The position numbers and the translations under genes were made by a program. The notes beneath the pieces are model-generated. The model did no database searches. It saw only the letters and a list, made by a program, of their open reading frames with translations, and had not been told where the DNA came from. A stretch of DNA of 64,000 nt from an uncultured Prochlorococcus sp. GTDB taxonomy: Bacteria; Cyanobacteriota; Cyanobacteriia; PCC-6307; Cyanobiaceae. Where the stretch lies: positions 62,001 to 126,000 of the forward strand of contig CACOCT010000002.1 in assembly GCA_902625845.1 (NCBI GenBank), given 5' to 3'. Of this stretch, positions 18,405 to 26,216 are shown in pieces (within the stretch, counting starts at the first letter, position 1; every line of letters begins with the position of its first letter).

Positions 18405-19259
18405 CTAGAAAAGACTGCCTTGAATTTCGACTTTATCTTCTTTAAATTCTTTACTAATGACCTTGGCATATTGTTCTGAATAAGCACAGTTTTTGCATGA
18501 TGGATTAGGTTCGGGAATTTGACTATTATTCATTAAGTTAACCATTTCATCAATTTTTTTTTCAACCCAATTAATATTCCAATCGTAGGGTATTAAATAT
18601 TCGTCAAAATTCATTCTTTTATTAAATTCCTGATCATCTCTTTTTGCATTACATACTAGGAAATAAGAAGTTTCATGAACATCAAAACCCATCCCAACAA
18701 GAAGGTAATTATAAAAATCCATTTGGATTTTATATGCCTCATGATAGGGATCTTCAAGATAATCTTGTTTATCTAATCTTCCAAGTTTTGCCTGGGATTT
18801 ATAATCGACAACAATTAATTTCTTTGAAATAATATGTTGCCAAATATCATCTACTCCCCCAGTTAAAATAATATTTGTATCCTTATGACGAAGCATCAAT
18901 CCTTTATGGAGGGAATCCCTCCAATTGTCAATTTCTGGATGATCAAAAGGTATTATATTTCTTAATTGATTTTCGATAAATAATCTATGAGGAATTTGTC
19001 TTTCTCTGCAATAATCGAATTCTTTTTTTAATAATAAATCTGTTGTTTCATTCAAAGTCCATCCGGGGGTTCCCGGCGGATCCAAACCTTTTACTCGATC
19101 CAAGTAAAAACATCTCTTACAAGTTAAAAAATTTGAAAATCTTCCTCTACTAATTTTAAAATCTTCTTTTTGATTAGGAGAATAAAAGGAGGACACTCTT
19201 GATCTTAAGCCAGTCGCTCTAATAGGTTCCTTTTTACTATTTCTTTTTAGTTCAATCAT
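18405..19259 (-). CDS. PD-(D/E)XK nuclease, Cas4/RecB-like
   Basis: A 284-aa protein with the nuclease core GGVDDIWQ (about residue 134) and VVDYKSQAK (about 150), followed by a QxxxY helix (KIQMDFYNYLL). Cysteine pairs at the N-terminus (TCKRCFYLDR) and C-terminus (SCKNCAYSEQYA) fit an iron-sulfur cluster as in Cas4 and AddB. No cas genes or CRISPR repeats are nearby, so it is a stand-alone nuclease; defence or repair are both possible. Confidence 0.78.
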   Translation of the reverse strand: MIELKRNSKKEPIRATGLRSRVSSFYSPNQKEDFKISRGRFSNFLTCKRCFYLDRVKGLDPPGTPGWTLNETTDLLLKKEFDYCRERQIPHRLFIENQLRNIIPFDHPEIDNWRDSLHKGLMLRHKDTNIILTGGVDDIWQHIISKKLIVVDYKSQAKLGRLDKQDYLEDPYHEAYKIQMDFYNYLLVGMGFDVHETSYFLVCNAKRDDQEFNKRMNFDEYLIPYDWNINWVEKKIDEMVNLMNNSQIPEPNPSCKNCAYSEQYAKVISKEFKEDKVEIQGSLF

Positions 19260-19787
19260 GTAATCTTTAGGACATTAAATGATATTCATTACTTATAGAT
19301 TATCTAGACCAAAAATAATTTACAAAGTATTTTTTATTATTAATATAAAGACAATTTAGTGCCACTATATCAAAATAAAAATATCAAACATAACTAAGCA
19401 TAAATTAATTTCTGATTACTCAAGAACCTCTTCTAGATAAATTAATAATATAAAGAAAATATTCCCATTTGATAATTTTATTTCTTTATAAATTGACTAC
19501 CCCTATAAATTTATTAGTAATGTTTAATTTGTGTGTCGAATTATTTTCACTCAAAAAATAGACACAAGGCAACATTTGGTTTGTTATGACCAACAAACAT
19601 AATAATTTCATTTAGTCCATGCAATTATAAATAAATAAACTCTATTTTTACAAATTAAATAAATATTATTTCTTTAATCACAAAATATTTAAAGAAATAA
19701 ACAAAAAATTGATAAACCTATAAACTTTAAATTATTAAAAAATATATCTTTTACGAGAAGGTTATCTAAAGCTACACATAAAAAAAA
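19260..19787. other. Gap with a possible decayed Yfr2-like promoter and RNA
   Basis: A 528-bp stretch without a recognised gene. AATATTCCCATTTGATAATT at 19458-19477 matches the Yfr2-type operator at 14 of 20 positions (compared with 28061), and GTGTGTCG begins 54 bp later at 19531. The downstream sequence keeps GACACAAGG but lacks GGAAACA and a poly-T terminator, so it may be a relic. Confidence 0.4.
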
Positions 19788-20309
19788 TTAAAATTGTGGA
19801 TCAATTTCCTCGTACTCATCTTCTTCATCTTCTTCATCTTTTTCATTAACTTCATACCATCCCCATTCTTTTGAAGTAACATCCTTATTATTATATTGAT
19901 CAAAAAATGATTGCTCTTCTTCTCTATATACATAGGTAAAACATTCATTTGCACTAATTCTCTCTGTCTCTTCGACTAACTCCATAGTATCTAAATCTAT
20001 CTTATAAATCAGAGCACTGAATTCGCAAACTTTTACATCGACTGTATTAAGTTGAATCTCATTTTCTTTTAACCAAAATTCTACATAATTAAAAAGATCT
20101 GTAAATCCTTCAAATCTTCCAAATTGGGGTGTAAAAGTAAAATATTCAGTTATTTTATTATTAAATATTTCTACTGCTGCACTTTCATACTTATTAAAAG
20201 ATAAAACTTTTTCTTTAATCCATAAATTGCAACAGGCATACTCCCTCATATTTTTCCGTTCACAAAAAATATATTCTCTACCTTTAATATCTTTCTCTAA
20301 CTTTGACAT
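19788..20309 (-). CDS. Hypothetical protein with acidic tail
   Basis: A 173-aa unrecognised protein. It has several cysteines near the N-terminus (FCERK, YACCNLWIKEK) and ends in a Glu/Asp-rich tail (EVNEKDEEDEEDEYEE). There is no signal peptide or membrane segment. It stands alone; gaps of 528 bp and about 630 bp flank it. Confidence 0.6.
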   Translation of the reverse strand: MSKLEKDIKGREYIFCERKNMREYACCNLWIKEKVLSFNKYESAAVEIFNNKITEYFTFTPQFGRFEGFTDLFNYVEFWLKENEIQLNTVDVKVCEFSALIYKIDLDTMELVEETERISANECFTYVYREEEQSFFDQYNNKDVTSKEWGWYEVNEKDEEDEEDEYEEIDPQF

Positions 20310-20936
20310 CGATAATTATTCTCTAACTTTTGAAAATATAACCCTAATTTTAAGCTAAATTAAGAAGTATGTCTTTTCTCCTTTCTAGTCTTGAAAGACA
20401 TATCCCAAATAATTCGAAGTATTTTTGCATCTCATATTATGATACAAAATGAACAAGAGAACTATAGTGTTGAGAGCCACAAAACACCATTTATCTTACA
20501 ATAACACTCTACAAATTCAATAAAGAATAGGGAGGGCTGATAAGTAGAAAGTTAGGAGTTATTATTAAACTTAAAACTCCATTAACTATCATAAGCAAAA
20601 ACTTTAACAAGATTGATTTAATTAGACACTCAATGAAGTTAAAAGAAAAAATATGCAATTAAAAATTACATAATAATACAAAAAACTTACCAACTCTGAT
20701 ATCTTAATTATCTATTTTGACAAAAACCTTTCACTATAATTTTGGATATTTTGATACACTGATGCAACTTAATTACTATAACAAGTCCAAATAAAGATTC
20801 TGCTATATTTGCTAGTAATTGACAATACATTAAACTTTAAACTTTCCATTTAGATCAATAACTTCAATATACTTGGTGATTAATTTCTGGTCGCTAAACT
20901 CTTCTTTTAAAAGATTTTTTTAATAAATTTTTTTAG
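20310..20936. other. Gap with relics of two island repeat families
   Basis: No intact gene. On the minus strand at about 20455-20515 lies a worn copy of the sequence coding for CGSQHY.SL (see 23857 and 28642). On the plus strand is the relic at 20564. The rest is AT-rich without recognisable structure. Confidence 0.6.
20564..20662 (+). pseudogene. Decayed 'MKL..PF' family copy without start codon
   Basis: A 32-codon frame reading IKLKTPLTIISKNFNKIDLI then RHSMKLKEK. It aligns with MKLTTPFTVLNRRFNEIDFI-RHALKSKEK of the gene at 24016, but the start is ATT and the C-terminal half is cut by a stop. The leader AGTTAGGAGTTATT still resembles the family ribosome site. Confidence 0.65.
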
Positions 20937-20956
20937 AATTGGCACATGTTATAGAT
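20937..20956. promoter_or_regulatory. Operator upstream of Yfr2-like copy b
   Basis: AATTGGCACATGTTATAGAT, an imperfect version of the palindrome at 14032 and almost the same as 28061-28080. Its near edge is 60 bp from the first base of the RNA at 21016. Confidence 0.7.
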
Positions 20957-21015
20957 AAATAACATTCCACTTCAACCTTTCGCAGAAAAAAAATAAATAC
21001 CTTAATATAAAAGTT

Positions 21016-21108
21016 GTGTGTAGGAGTGGTTTTACTAACAAGTGGAAACAAGGATACACAGAATAGGTAAAGCCAGAAAAAGATCCTTAGAGATAAGGAT
21101 CTTTTTTT
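21016..21108 (+). ncRNA. Yfr2-family-like small RNA (copy b)
   Basis: Starts GTGTGTAGGAGTGG, carries GTGGAAACAAGGATACAC and ends in a strong terminator at 21077-21108 (AAAGATCCTT...AAGGATCTTTTTTT). The 5' GTGT and the internal ACAC can pair to close a stem. Length about 93 nt. An AT-rich AATATAA box lies just upstream. Confidence 0.85.
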
Positions 21109-21218
21109 AATTAATAGTATTCTAAATTTATTTTAATATTAAATTGATATCTTCAGAAAAGTACTATAAATCACTTGCTAATCAGAAGATTACAGAGAAG
21201 TAAATAATACAAGACCCT

Positions 21219-21278
21219 ATAAAACTAGCTAATCCGTAGAGGATCTTTTCTGGGTTTCTGAATATCTCATCTATCTAG
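21219..21278 (+). pseudogene. Heavily decayed 'MKL..PF' family copy
   Basis: The frame reads IKLANP, stop, then RIFSGFLNIS. This aligns with MTLANTFTILPRFLNAF at 28349 at both protein and DNA level (GCTAAT.CGT, CTGAATATC/CTGAATGCT). Start codon lost and in-frame stop present. Confidence 0.5.
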
Positions 21279-21504
21279 TTACAAAAGTTGAATATAATCC
21301 AAATAATTTCTCAAAACATAACTATTGGAAATTAATTAAATGAACAATCAAAACTCATAATTTACTATATTGACTATTCTTGATACCTAATATCAATTTT
21401 TTTAGAAAATTACAATGAATATCTAATTCTCTCTTCAAACCAGTATTAGAAATCAAGAAAGAGCTTAAGGGATAGAACTCATTCTCTGGATTAGCTAAAT
21501 CAAG

Positions 21505-21550
21505 TGTTTTTTTTGTTTCCACTTTTTACTAAAATCGCTCATTCAAAAGC
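21505..21550 (-). pseudogene. Yfr2-like RNA relic on the minus strand
   Basis: Read leftward the stretch contains GATTTTAGTAAAAAGTGG followed by AAACAA...ACAC, similar to GGTTTTACTAACAAGTGG and AAACAAGGATACAC of the intact copies. Its expected start, 58 bp from the operator at 21608, has a TACAAT box. The 5' GTGTGT and the terminator are missing. Confidence 0.4.
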
Positions 21551-21607
21551 ATTGTAATTTTTTTAATTATTTATTTTCCAAAACATATACAGAATGGAAT
21601 GTCACGC

Positions 21608-21627
21608 AACTGTCACATGTGACAGTT
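21608..21627. promoter_or_regulatory. Perfect palindromic operator, possibly shared by divergent units
   Basis: AACTGTCACATGTGACAGTT, identical to 14032-14051. To the right, a TATAAT at 21669-21674 and a GTGTGTGTGAG start at 21683 follow 56 bp later. To the left, a Yfr2-like relic is placed at the matching distance on the other strand. Confidence 0.75.
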
Positions 21628-21719
21628 CGTAAAGAATAATATTCCAACTTTATATTTTAAATAAATAATATAATGTTTAATTGTGTGTGTGAGTTGCTAA
21701 AAATAGTTTAATTTTAATT

Positions 21720-22163
21720 ATGAAGAATCTTATTATAACTCTTATATTGGGTATTTCCTTACCTCTAAATGCTTATGAGAATATAGGAGAGCGCAGTAAT
21801 CGTGAAGCGTATGAGTCACAAAAAGGGTATGCATATGAAAACAAATGTTTTCGTTATGCATACAGGGAACAATATGTTCCAGGCAATTCAATATCGCCTG
21901 GCTATGTCAGATCTTACAAAGAAAAAGTTTCAATACCATGCAATAGTCCTCGCAATGTATTAAATCATAACCTTAATAAGACTGAACACCAAAATGCATA
22001 TGTAAAATATAGATCTGCACCAAAATGCGCTGGGAGTATGACTTTAGGAGGATTAATTGGAGGTGGACTGGCTGCATCACTATCAAACAGTGATGCATAT
22101 AGTTGGAGTATACCTTTAGGTGCAGTTTTAGGGTTAGGTATCGGTAATAGTGGATGCAAATAA
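21720..22163 (+). CDS. Secreted glycine-zipper protein
   Basis: A 147-aa protein with a short signal peptide (MKNLIITLILGISLPLNA). The middle is Tyr-rich with two cysteines. The C-terminal GLIGGGLAASLSNSD and IPLGAVLGLGIGNSGC form a glycine-zipper pair like the Rickettsia 17-kDa antigen type, suggesting the periplasm or outer membrane. Its predicted transcript begins GTGTGTGTGAG about 37 nt before the ATG, and the operator at 21608 precedes it, so it may share control with the Yfr2-like RNAs. Confidence 0.75.
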   Translation: MKNLIITLILGISLPLNAYENIGERSNREAYESQKGYAYENKCFRYAYREQYVPGNSISPGYVRSYKEKVSIPCNSPRNVLNHNLNKTEHQNAYVKYRSAPKCAGSMTLGGLIGGGLAASLSNSDAYSWSIPLGAVLGLGIGNSGCK

Positions 22164-22244
22164 TATTAGGTTTAATTTATTAATCCTCTTAATAATAAAA
22201 TTTCAATTAAAGGAGTATGTGATAATTAAATAGTAGGAGATTTT

Positions 22245-22463
22245 ATGAAAATGATTACTCCATTTCCTTCTCTAAAAAATGCAACTTCCTATATATGGAG
22301 AAGTCATAATTTCAATTACAAATTAGCTAAAGAAGCGAAAGAAGATTACTCTGAAAGAGAATACACAAATCAACAAACAAGTTCGTATTGCAAACTTTAT
22401 TTGATCAAATTAAATTCAGGTAATTCAAAGAAGAGGAGTTTCATTGTCTTTTCTTCTCAGTAA
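22245..22463 (+). CDS. 'MKL..PF' island family small protein with altered tail
   Basis: A 72-aa protein starting MKMITPFPSLKNATSYIWR, which aligns with MKLKTPFTALRNATSDMWR at 26631. The ribosome site AGGAG is 5 nt before ATG. The conserved W in DYW is Ser, and C in KEC is Tyr. After YCKLY the frame continues for 22 extra residues instead of stopping, so the 3' end has drifted. The function of this family is unknown. Confidence 0.6.
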   Translation: MKMITPFPSLKNATSYIWRSHNFNYKLAKEAKEDYSEREYTNQQTSSYCKLYLIKLNSGNSKKRSFIVFSSQ

Positions 22464-22497
22464 GAAGATATTTTTTGATAATCAATCAAAGATAATT

Positions 22498-23100
22498 ATG
22501 GCTTTTAATATTTCAATATCTAAAGATTGGCAATACATTTTCAGCGCATTCCTTTTAATTACATTTTTTATTTTTACTGATTTAATTGGAGTTTTTGACA
22601 AAGAATCTTTAATCTTTGTACCAAGATTAATTAGTGATCAACCATATAGAATTTTCACTTCAATTCTGGTCCATGCAGATTTAAATCATTTACTAAATAA
22701 TCTTTTTGGAATAATCATAACTAGATATTTTTTAATTAGACTCGGCATTCAAAACAGATTTTTTTATTTGAAATTTATTTTAATTTGTTCTTTTTTAAAT
22801 TTTTTTATTATCTGGATTTACGAAAAGATCTTATCAGAGATTTTTAATATTTATCCTAATTATGCCACTTTAGGATTTAGTGGCATAATTTATGCTTTAT
22901 ATGGATTTTTACTTCTAACTTCTTTTTATGGAAAGAGTTATTTTTTAGGAAAAAAAGTTGGGCTAAAATCTAATGATGATGTAAAAGAAATTTTGATTGT
23001 AATTTGCTTTATAGGATTTATTTTCTCTTTCTCCCCAGGAGTGAGTTTATTAGGTCATGTAAGTGGTTTTTTGACTGGATGTTGCTTATTTTTAATCTAA
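22498..23100 (+). CDS. Rhomboid-family intramembrane serine protease
   Basis: About 200 aa from ATG 22498. The frame extends upstream to TTG 22444, but MAFNIS after AATT is the likelier start. Six or more hydrophobic segments are present. The rhomboid signature is complete: HADLNHLLNNLFG near residues 59-71, the catalytic serine in GFSG (Ser 128) and the catalytic histidine in LLGHVSGF (His 187). Rhomboids cleave membrane proteins within the bilayer. It follows the small family gene by 34 bp. Confidence 0.88.
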   Translation: MAFNISISKDWQYIFSAFLLITFFIFTDLIGVFDKESLIFVPRLISDQPYRIFTSILVHADLNHLLNNLFGIIITRYFLIRLGIQNRFFYLKFILICSFLNFFIIWIYEKILSEIFNIYPNYATLGFSGIIYALYGFLLLTSFYGKSYFLGKKVGLKSNDDVKEILIVICFIGFIFSFSPGVSLLGHVSGFLTGCCLFLI

Positions 23101-23193
23101 ACTTGATTACTTTATCCTTCATCAAATTAATTTAGTGACATTGGTAGCACTCAAACTTTATTCACTTACTATTTGCTTTTAAATAAATCAAAC

Positions 23194-23349
23194 TTAATCT
23201 CGAGTTAACATTATTCCAATACCTATAAGCAATAATCCAATAGCTATTTGAGTAGAAGTTAAAATTATATAAAACTTATTTTCAATGACCCTATCAAATC
23301 TATCGAAACTTCCATTAAAGATTGAGTAATATAAAAGTTGAGTATTCAA
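23194..23349 (-). CDS. Tiny membrane protein lacking an ATG start
   Basis: The minus-strand frame ends VIENKFYIILTSTQIAIG-LLLIGIGIMLTRD with one clear transmembrane helix. The core matches QVALGLLLISIG of 16339-16467. No ATG is in frame; TTG at 23349 would give 51 aa. Either a rare start is used or the gene is decaying. It is divergent from and overlaps the leader of the gene at 23362. Confidence 0.4.
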   Translation of the reverse strand: MNTQLLYYSIFNGSFDRFDRVIENKFYIILTSTQIAIGLLLIGIGIMLTRD

Positions 23350-23361
23350 CTAAAATTCAAT

Positions 23362-23556
23362 ATGAAAGATATAAAAAATGATCTTGATATTTATTACGCA
23401 GCAGGAAATGCAAATACGCAAAGGCAAGAAGATGAAATAACAGGAATTATCAAAAAAAGGAATTCAGCTGGGTGGAGATTAATCGCAACAAGTACAGCAA
23501 TTGTTGACACTAAAAACAATTTTTCAAATCTTTACTTGTTTTGGGAGAAAGAATAG
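23362..23556 (+). CDS. DUF4177-like small protein
   Basis: 64 aa from ATG 23362; an upstream TTG would add eight residues. The pattern EITGIIKKRNSAGWRLIATS followed by LYLFWEKE fits the DUF4177 layout of a helix, a GW turn and two strands ending in a charged residue. The function of DUF4177 is not known. Confidence 0.6.
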   Translation: MKDIKNDLDIYYAAGNANTQRQEDEITGIIKKRNSAGWRLIATSTAIVDTKNNFSNLYLFWEKE

Positions 23557-23811
23557 TAATTAATATATCGGTCATTTGATATTCTTGTAGATTGAAATTA
23601 CCTGCAAATGAACACACTAAATTGTCCCCTTTTCAAGATCTAGGAATTTTCTAAGTTTCTTGGAGTTTCTACATCAACAATTAATCTATTGGTCAAGGAA
23701 GGAGACTTTCCTCCAAAAGTAAAAATAACGCCCAGAAGAATATTTATTATGAAAAAAGATAGTGAGGATTGGATAAAAAGTAAAAAAATAATAAATAAAT
23801 TTCCAAAAAAC
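23557..23811. other. Short gap without recognised gene
   Basis: About 255 bp. A plus-strand frame shows MKKDSEDWIKSKK... (from 23749) but it is short and lacks support. Nothing else stood out. Confidence 0.4.
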
Positions 23812-23845
23812 AAAGGGGTATGCGTTTGCCCCTTTCGATTCTTGA
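23812..23845 (-). terminator. Terminator of a minus-strand small gene
   Basis: The hairpin AAAGGGG...CCCCTTT is followed, reading leftward, by TTTGTTTTTT. It lies just after the stop of the small ORF at 23857-23967. Confidence 0.75.
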
Positions 23846-23856
23846 ACTTCGTTTCT

Positions 23857-23967
23857 CTAAATGTTTGAAGTCCTTTTGAATCCTATATTCTCTATACTCC
23901 TATCAAACAAAGAAATATAGTCCTGAGAACCATAAAGCATTATTACTTGAGCAAAAACACTCTTCAA
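23857..23967 (-). CDS. Island repeat small protein 'AQVIMLxGSQ'
   Basis: Frame VFAQVIMLYGSQDYISLFD-RSIENIGFKRTSNI. It starts at TTG 23967 (36 aa) or at the internal ATG (27 aa). The sequence is about 85 percent identical in DNA to part of 28786-28851, and the reading frame is conserved between the copies. A terminator follows directly. This could be a small protein or a structured RNA containing an ORF. Confidence 0.5.
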   Translation of the reverse strand: MKSVFAQVIMLYGSQDYISLFDRSIENIGFKRTSNI

Positions 23968-24015
23968 ATCTTATAGTAATTGAGCGAAAATATAAGTCAT
24001 AATCTAGTATAATTT

Positions 24016-24210
24016 ATGAAATTAACAACTCCTTTTACCGTTCTCAATAGAAGATTTAATGAGATAGATTTTATAAGACATGCTTTGAAATCAAAAGAAA
24101 AGTTTGCAACTGAAAGATTGCATGATGACTATAGAAAAATGTTAAAATCTGATCCTTGTATTATGTATTGTGACGAAGAATCTCCAGCTATCAGTAATGG
24201 ATATGTTTAA
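24016..24210 (+). CDS. 'MKL..PF' island family small protein, long form
   Basis: A 64-aa protein starting MKLTTPFTVLNRRFNEIDFI and ending with DPCIMYCDEES plus nine residues. The N-terminus and the PC..YCD end match the family; the centre is more basic and helical. TATAAT lies at 24006-24011, very close to the ATG, so the message may be nearly leaderless or use another promoter. Function unknown. Confidence 0.6.
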   Translation: MKLTTPFTVLNRRFNEIDFIRHALKSKEKFATERLHDDYRKMLKSDPCIMYCDEESPAISNGYV

Positions 24211-24243
24211 TTTATTCGAAAGATTTAAATTGATAGAAGTTAA

Positions 24244-24861
24244 TTATTTTAAATAAGAAGTTGATTTTATATCGTTAATAAAAACTGCATCTGGTGAATT
24301 TTTAGTGGCGATAATATACGCCATATATTTTGTTTTATTCCCATAAGAGTGACCCATCCTTTTTGTTATTTGACCATTTTCTCTAATATTTGCAATTCCT
24401 TCATTTAAATATTGTTCTTCAGTTAGATCAATAACATAATTTCTACATTTAGATTCTAACCACCAATGATAATCTCTCATATTTTTATCAAAAGGGCATA
24501 AGACTTTATATAAATCAAAATTTTTATGAAAAAATCTATGCATTACTCCTGCGACCAAATAACTCCATCCTCTAGTTAAATTATCTTTGTTTCTATTTGG
24601 AGGACATTCTCCATTAGTATATTTATTACCAATATCTATTTGACTTAGTTCTAAAATTTCTCTATGAGAAATATGTAGACCCATCGGTCTTATAAAAATA
24701 TCCAAAATTGATTGTGATATTGAGTGAATATTTTTAATTGATGCAGGAGTTGTTAAATCTCCCTCAATATATTTTTCTTTTGGGGTAAAGAGTTTTGTAT
24801 TTTTTAAAACTTTATTATTTTGAACTAGCTTACCCTTTATTGATGTAATAAATAAATCCAT
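24244..24861 (-). CDS. Hypothetical protein with HWW..S...IDLT motif
   Basis: A 205-aa protein not assigned to a family. The segment GWSYLVAGVMHRFFHKNFDL followed by YHWWLESKCRNYVIDLTEEQY resembles the histidine region of phage and bacterial proteins with an 'HxW....IDLT.EQ' pattern, sometimes papain-like. No catalytic cysteine can be assigned with certainty. There is no signal peptide. It converges on the small gene at 24016. Confidence 0.6.
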   Translation of the reverse strand: MDLFITSIKGKLVQNNKVLKNTKLFTPKEKYIEGDLTTPASIKNIHSISQSILDIFIRPMGLHISHREILELSQIDIGNKYTNGECPPNRNKDNLTRGWSYLVAGVMHRFFHKNFDLYKVLCPFDKNMRDYHWWLESKCRNYVIDLTEEQYLNEGIANIRENGQITKRMGHSYGNKTKYMAYIIATKNSPDAVFINDIKSTSYLK

Positions 24862-24973
24862 TGATAAATTATAAAATTAATTTTAAAAATTTAGATTTAT
24901 TAATTATATTAATCATGAAAGTTAAAATTTAAGATACATTGGATAATTAAAAAGTAGCGATTTAGTAGTTTTT

Positions 24974-25138
24974 ATGAAACTTACTAATCCGTTGAATGCT
25001 TTTAGAAATGCAACTTCAGATATGTGGAGAATGAATAATTTTAATTTGAAATTACCGAAAGAAGCAAATCAAGATTATTGAGAGAAAGAATTTATAGATC
25101 ATCCAACTAATATTCATTGTTTAATTTATTGTGAATAA
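24974..25138 (+). pseudogene. 'MKL..PF' family copy with one in-frame stop
   Basis: The frame reads MKLTNPLNAFRNATSDMWR...KEANQDY, stop, EKEFIDHPTNIHCLIYCE. In the intact copy at 26631 the stop position is TGG (Trp); here it is TGA. All other features are intact, so this is a recent nonsense mutation. Confidence 0.8.
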
Positions 25139-25308
25139 AAATTAAAAATTAAAAATTGGATTAATGAAAGCGGTAGAAAGATATTTGAACATTGATAAAT
25201 GTTTTAAGCAAGAGATAGACTATTGTCTATATCAATAGAAATTGGAGTATTAAATTTAGTCTATTAAACCCAGTTTTAGTTGAAAAGATTTTAAAGAATA
25301 TAATTTTA

Positions 25309-25330
25309 AAACCATAAACAAACCCTTAAC
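25309..25330. repeat. 11-bp tandem repeat, AAACC..TAAC type
   Basis: AAACCATAAAC followed directly by AAACCCTTAAC. The pair at 38434-38455 differs by one base. It lies 184 bp left of the tRNA remnant at 25515. Read as a recombinase arm site of an older insertion. Confidence 0.7.
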
Positions 25331-25371
25331 ATAATTATGAAAACCCTTTTCTAATCAATGAAAAATTAATT

Positions 25372-25391
25372 TCACGACCATATCACGACCA
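25372..25391. repeat. Direct repeat TCACGACCA, 11-bp spacing
   Basis: Two copies of TCACGACCA starting at 25372 and 25383. The pair lies 123 bp left of the tRNA remnant, the same arrangement as at 36.0, 38.4 and 41.6 kb. Confidence 0.7.
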
Positions 25392-25464
25392 GCAAAATGG
25401 TGGATTTGAGTTATCCTGAAAACATCTGATCTTCTGATTTCTTCAAAACAGTAGTCAGGGCATT

Positions 25465-25496
25465 AAAAAAGACCTCAAGTGAATTAACTTGAAGTT
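25465..25496 (-). terminator. Terminator next to displaced tRNA 3' end
   Basis: Leftward hairpin CTTCAAGT-TAATTC-ACTTGAGG followed by TCTTTTTTAA. It stands in the same place relative to the remnant at 25515 as the tRNA-Asn terminator does to the intact gene. Confidence 0.8.
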
Positions 25497-25514
25497 TTAA
25501 GAATCCGAGATTGA

Positions 25515-25527
25515 ACTCCCCGGGCCG
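25515..25527 (-). other. Displaced tRNA-Asn 3' end (attachment-site remnant 4)
   Basis: ACTCCCCGGGCCG, near-identical to the 3' acceptor part of tRNA-Asn at 41741-41753. It is in the same orientation and followed (leftward) by a terminator. This is the outermost remnant. Confidence 0.75.
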
Positions 25528-25621
25528 TTGTGCACTTAACAAAATATGTCGTGGTATGAAATGATTTTTCATGACATAAATGAAATAAATAAGAAAATGG
25601 TCTAATATTTTGACGAATAAA

Positions 25622-25930
25622 TTAGTTTTGTATTTTTTCTAAATTCCATTTATCAAATATTAATTTCATTTCTCTTTCGTAGTTTCTTACTTTCTTTGAG
25701 AAAGGTAATGCTTGAAAAATTATCCCAAAGGGAAACTTAAAAAAAGAAGAAACATAAACAATATAAAATTCGATAAAGGAAGGTTTTTCTGGAAGAGGTA
25801 AATTTTTTACATATGCCCAATCTATGCAAGGTTTTAGTTGCTTATCACTAGCGATAATATTTTTTTTGCATCTCCACCAAGAGAATAGATAAATGCAAAT
25901 AAAAATAGGTAAAGGAAGAAGTCGCAACAT
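25622..25930 (-). CDS. Small membrane-associated hypothetical protein
   Basis: A 102-aa protein with an N-terminal hydrophobic segment (LRLLPLPIFICIYLFSWW, residues 2-19) and a second one near 52-75 (FIEFYIVYVSSFFKFPFG). The C-terminus is charged. No family recognised. Lone gene between the tRNA remnant and a group of pseudogenes. Confidence 0.55.
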   Translation of the reverse strand: MLRLLPLPIFICIYLFSWWRCKKNIIASDKQLKPCIDWAYVKNLPLPEKPSFIEFYIVYVSSFFKFPFGIIFQALPFSKKVRNYEREMKLIFDKWNLEKIQN

Positions 25931-25950
25931 TAGAAATCTTTTACTTTATT

Positions 25951-26142
25951 TTATTCATCATCTTCAGGATGATGAGGATCCGAATGTGGAGGAATTGTAG
26001 CATTATATTCTTCCGATTTTGCTTCTCCTGTCATCATTTTTGTAATCCATCCTCTATGCCAAACTTCAAGTTCATCCCTTTGCCAAGGTTATAGATCTGG
26101 ATACATTTCTTCTAATTCTTCAGGAGTCTTTAGTGGTTGCAT
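25951..26142 (-). pseudogene. Small acidic protein gene with in-frame stop
   Basis: Frame MQPLKTPEELEEMYPDL, TAA, PWQRDELEVWHRGWITKMM... ending in IPPHSDPHHPEDDE. Protein-like on both sides of a single TAA, in one frame over 64 codons, so this looks like a recent nonsense mutation or an assembly error. Confidence 0.7.
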
Positions 26143-26216
26143 ATTTTTTAGATTTAATTTTGGCAGAGATTCCTCAAAAATTAAAGTTTCTATTTTATCC
26201 TCATTAGGTTTTTAAT

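Noticed and set aside
21673-21711. Mini-ORF MFNCVCELLKIV and a similar one, MFNLCVELFSLKK, at 19521
   Set aside because: The ATG lies upstream of the transcription start suggested by the TATAAT box and operator spacing; the likeness comes from shared promoter sequence.
23826-23860. Hairpin followed by CGATTCTTGAACTTCG as a T-arm remnant of tRNA-Asn
   Set aside because: Similarity is weak and the acceptor core ACTCCCCGGG is absent; the hairpin is well explained as a terminator.
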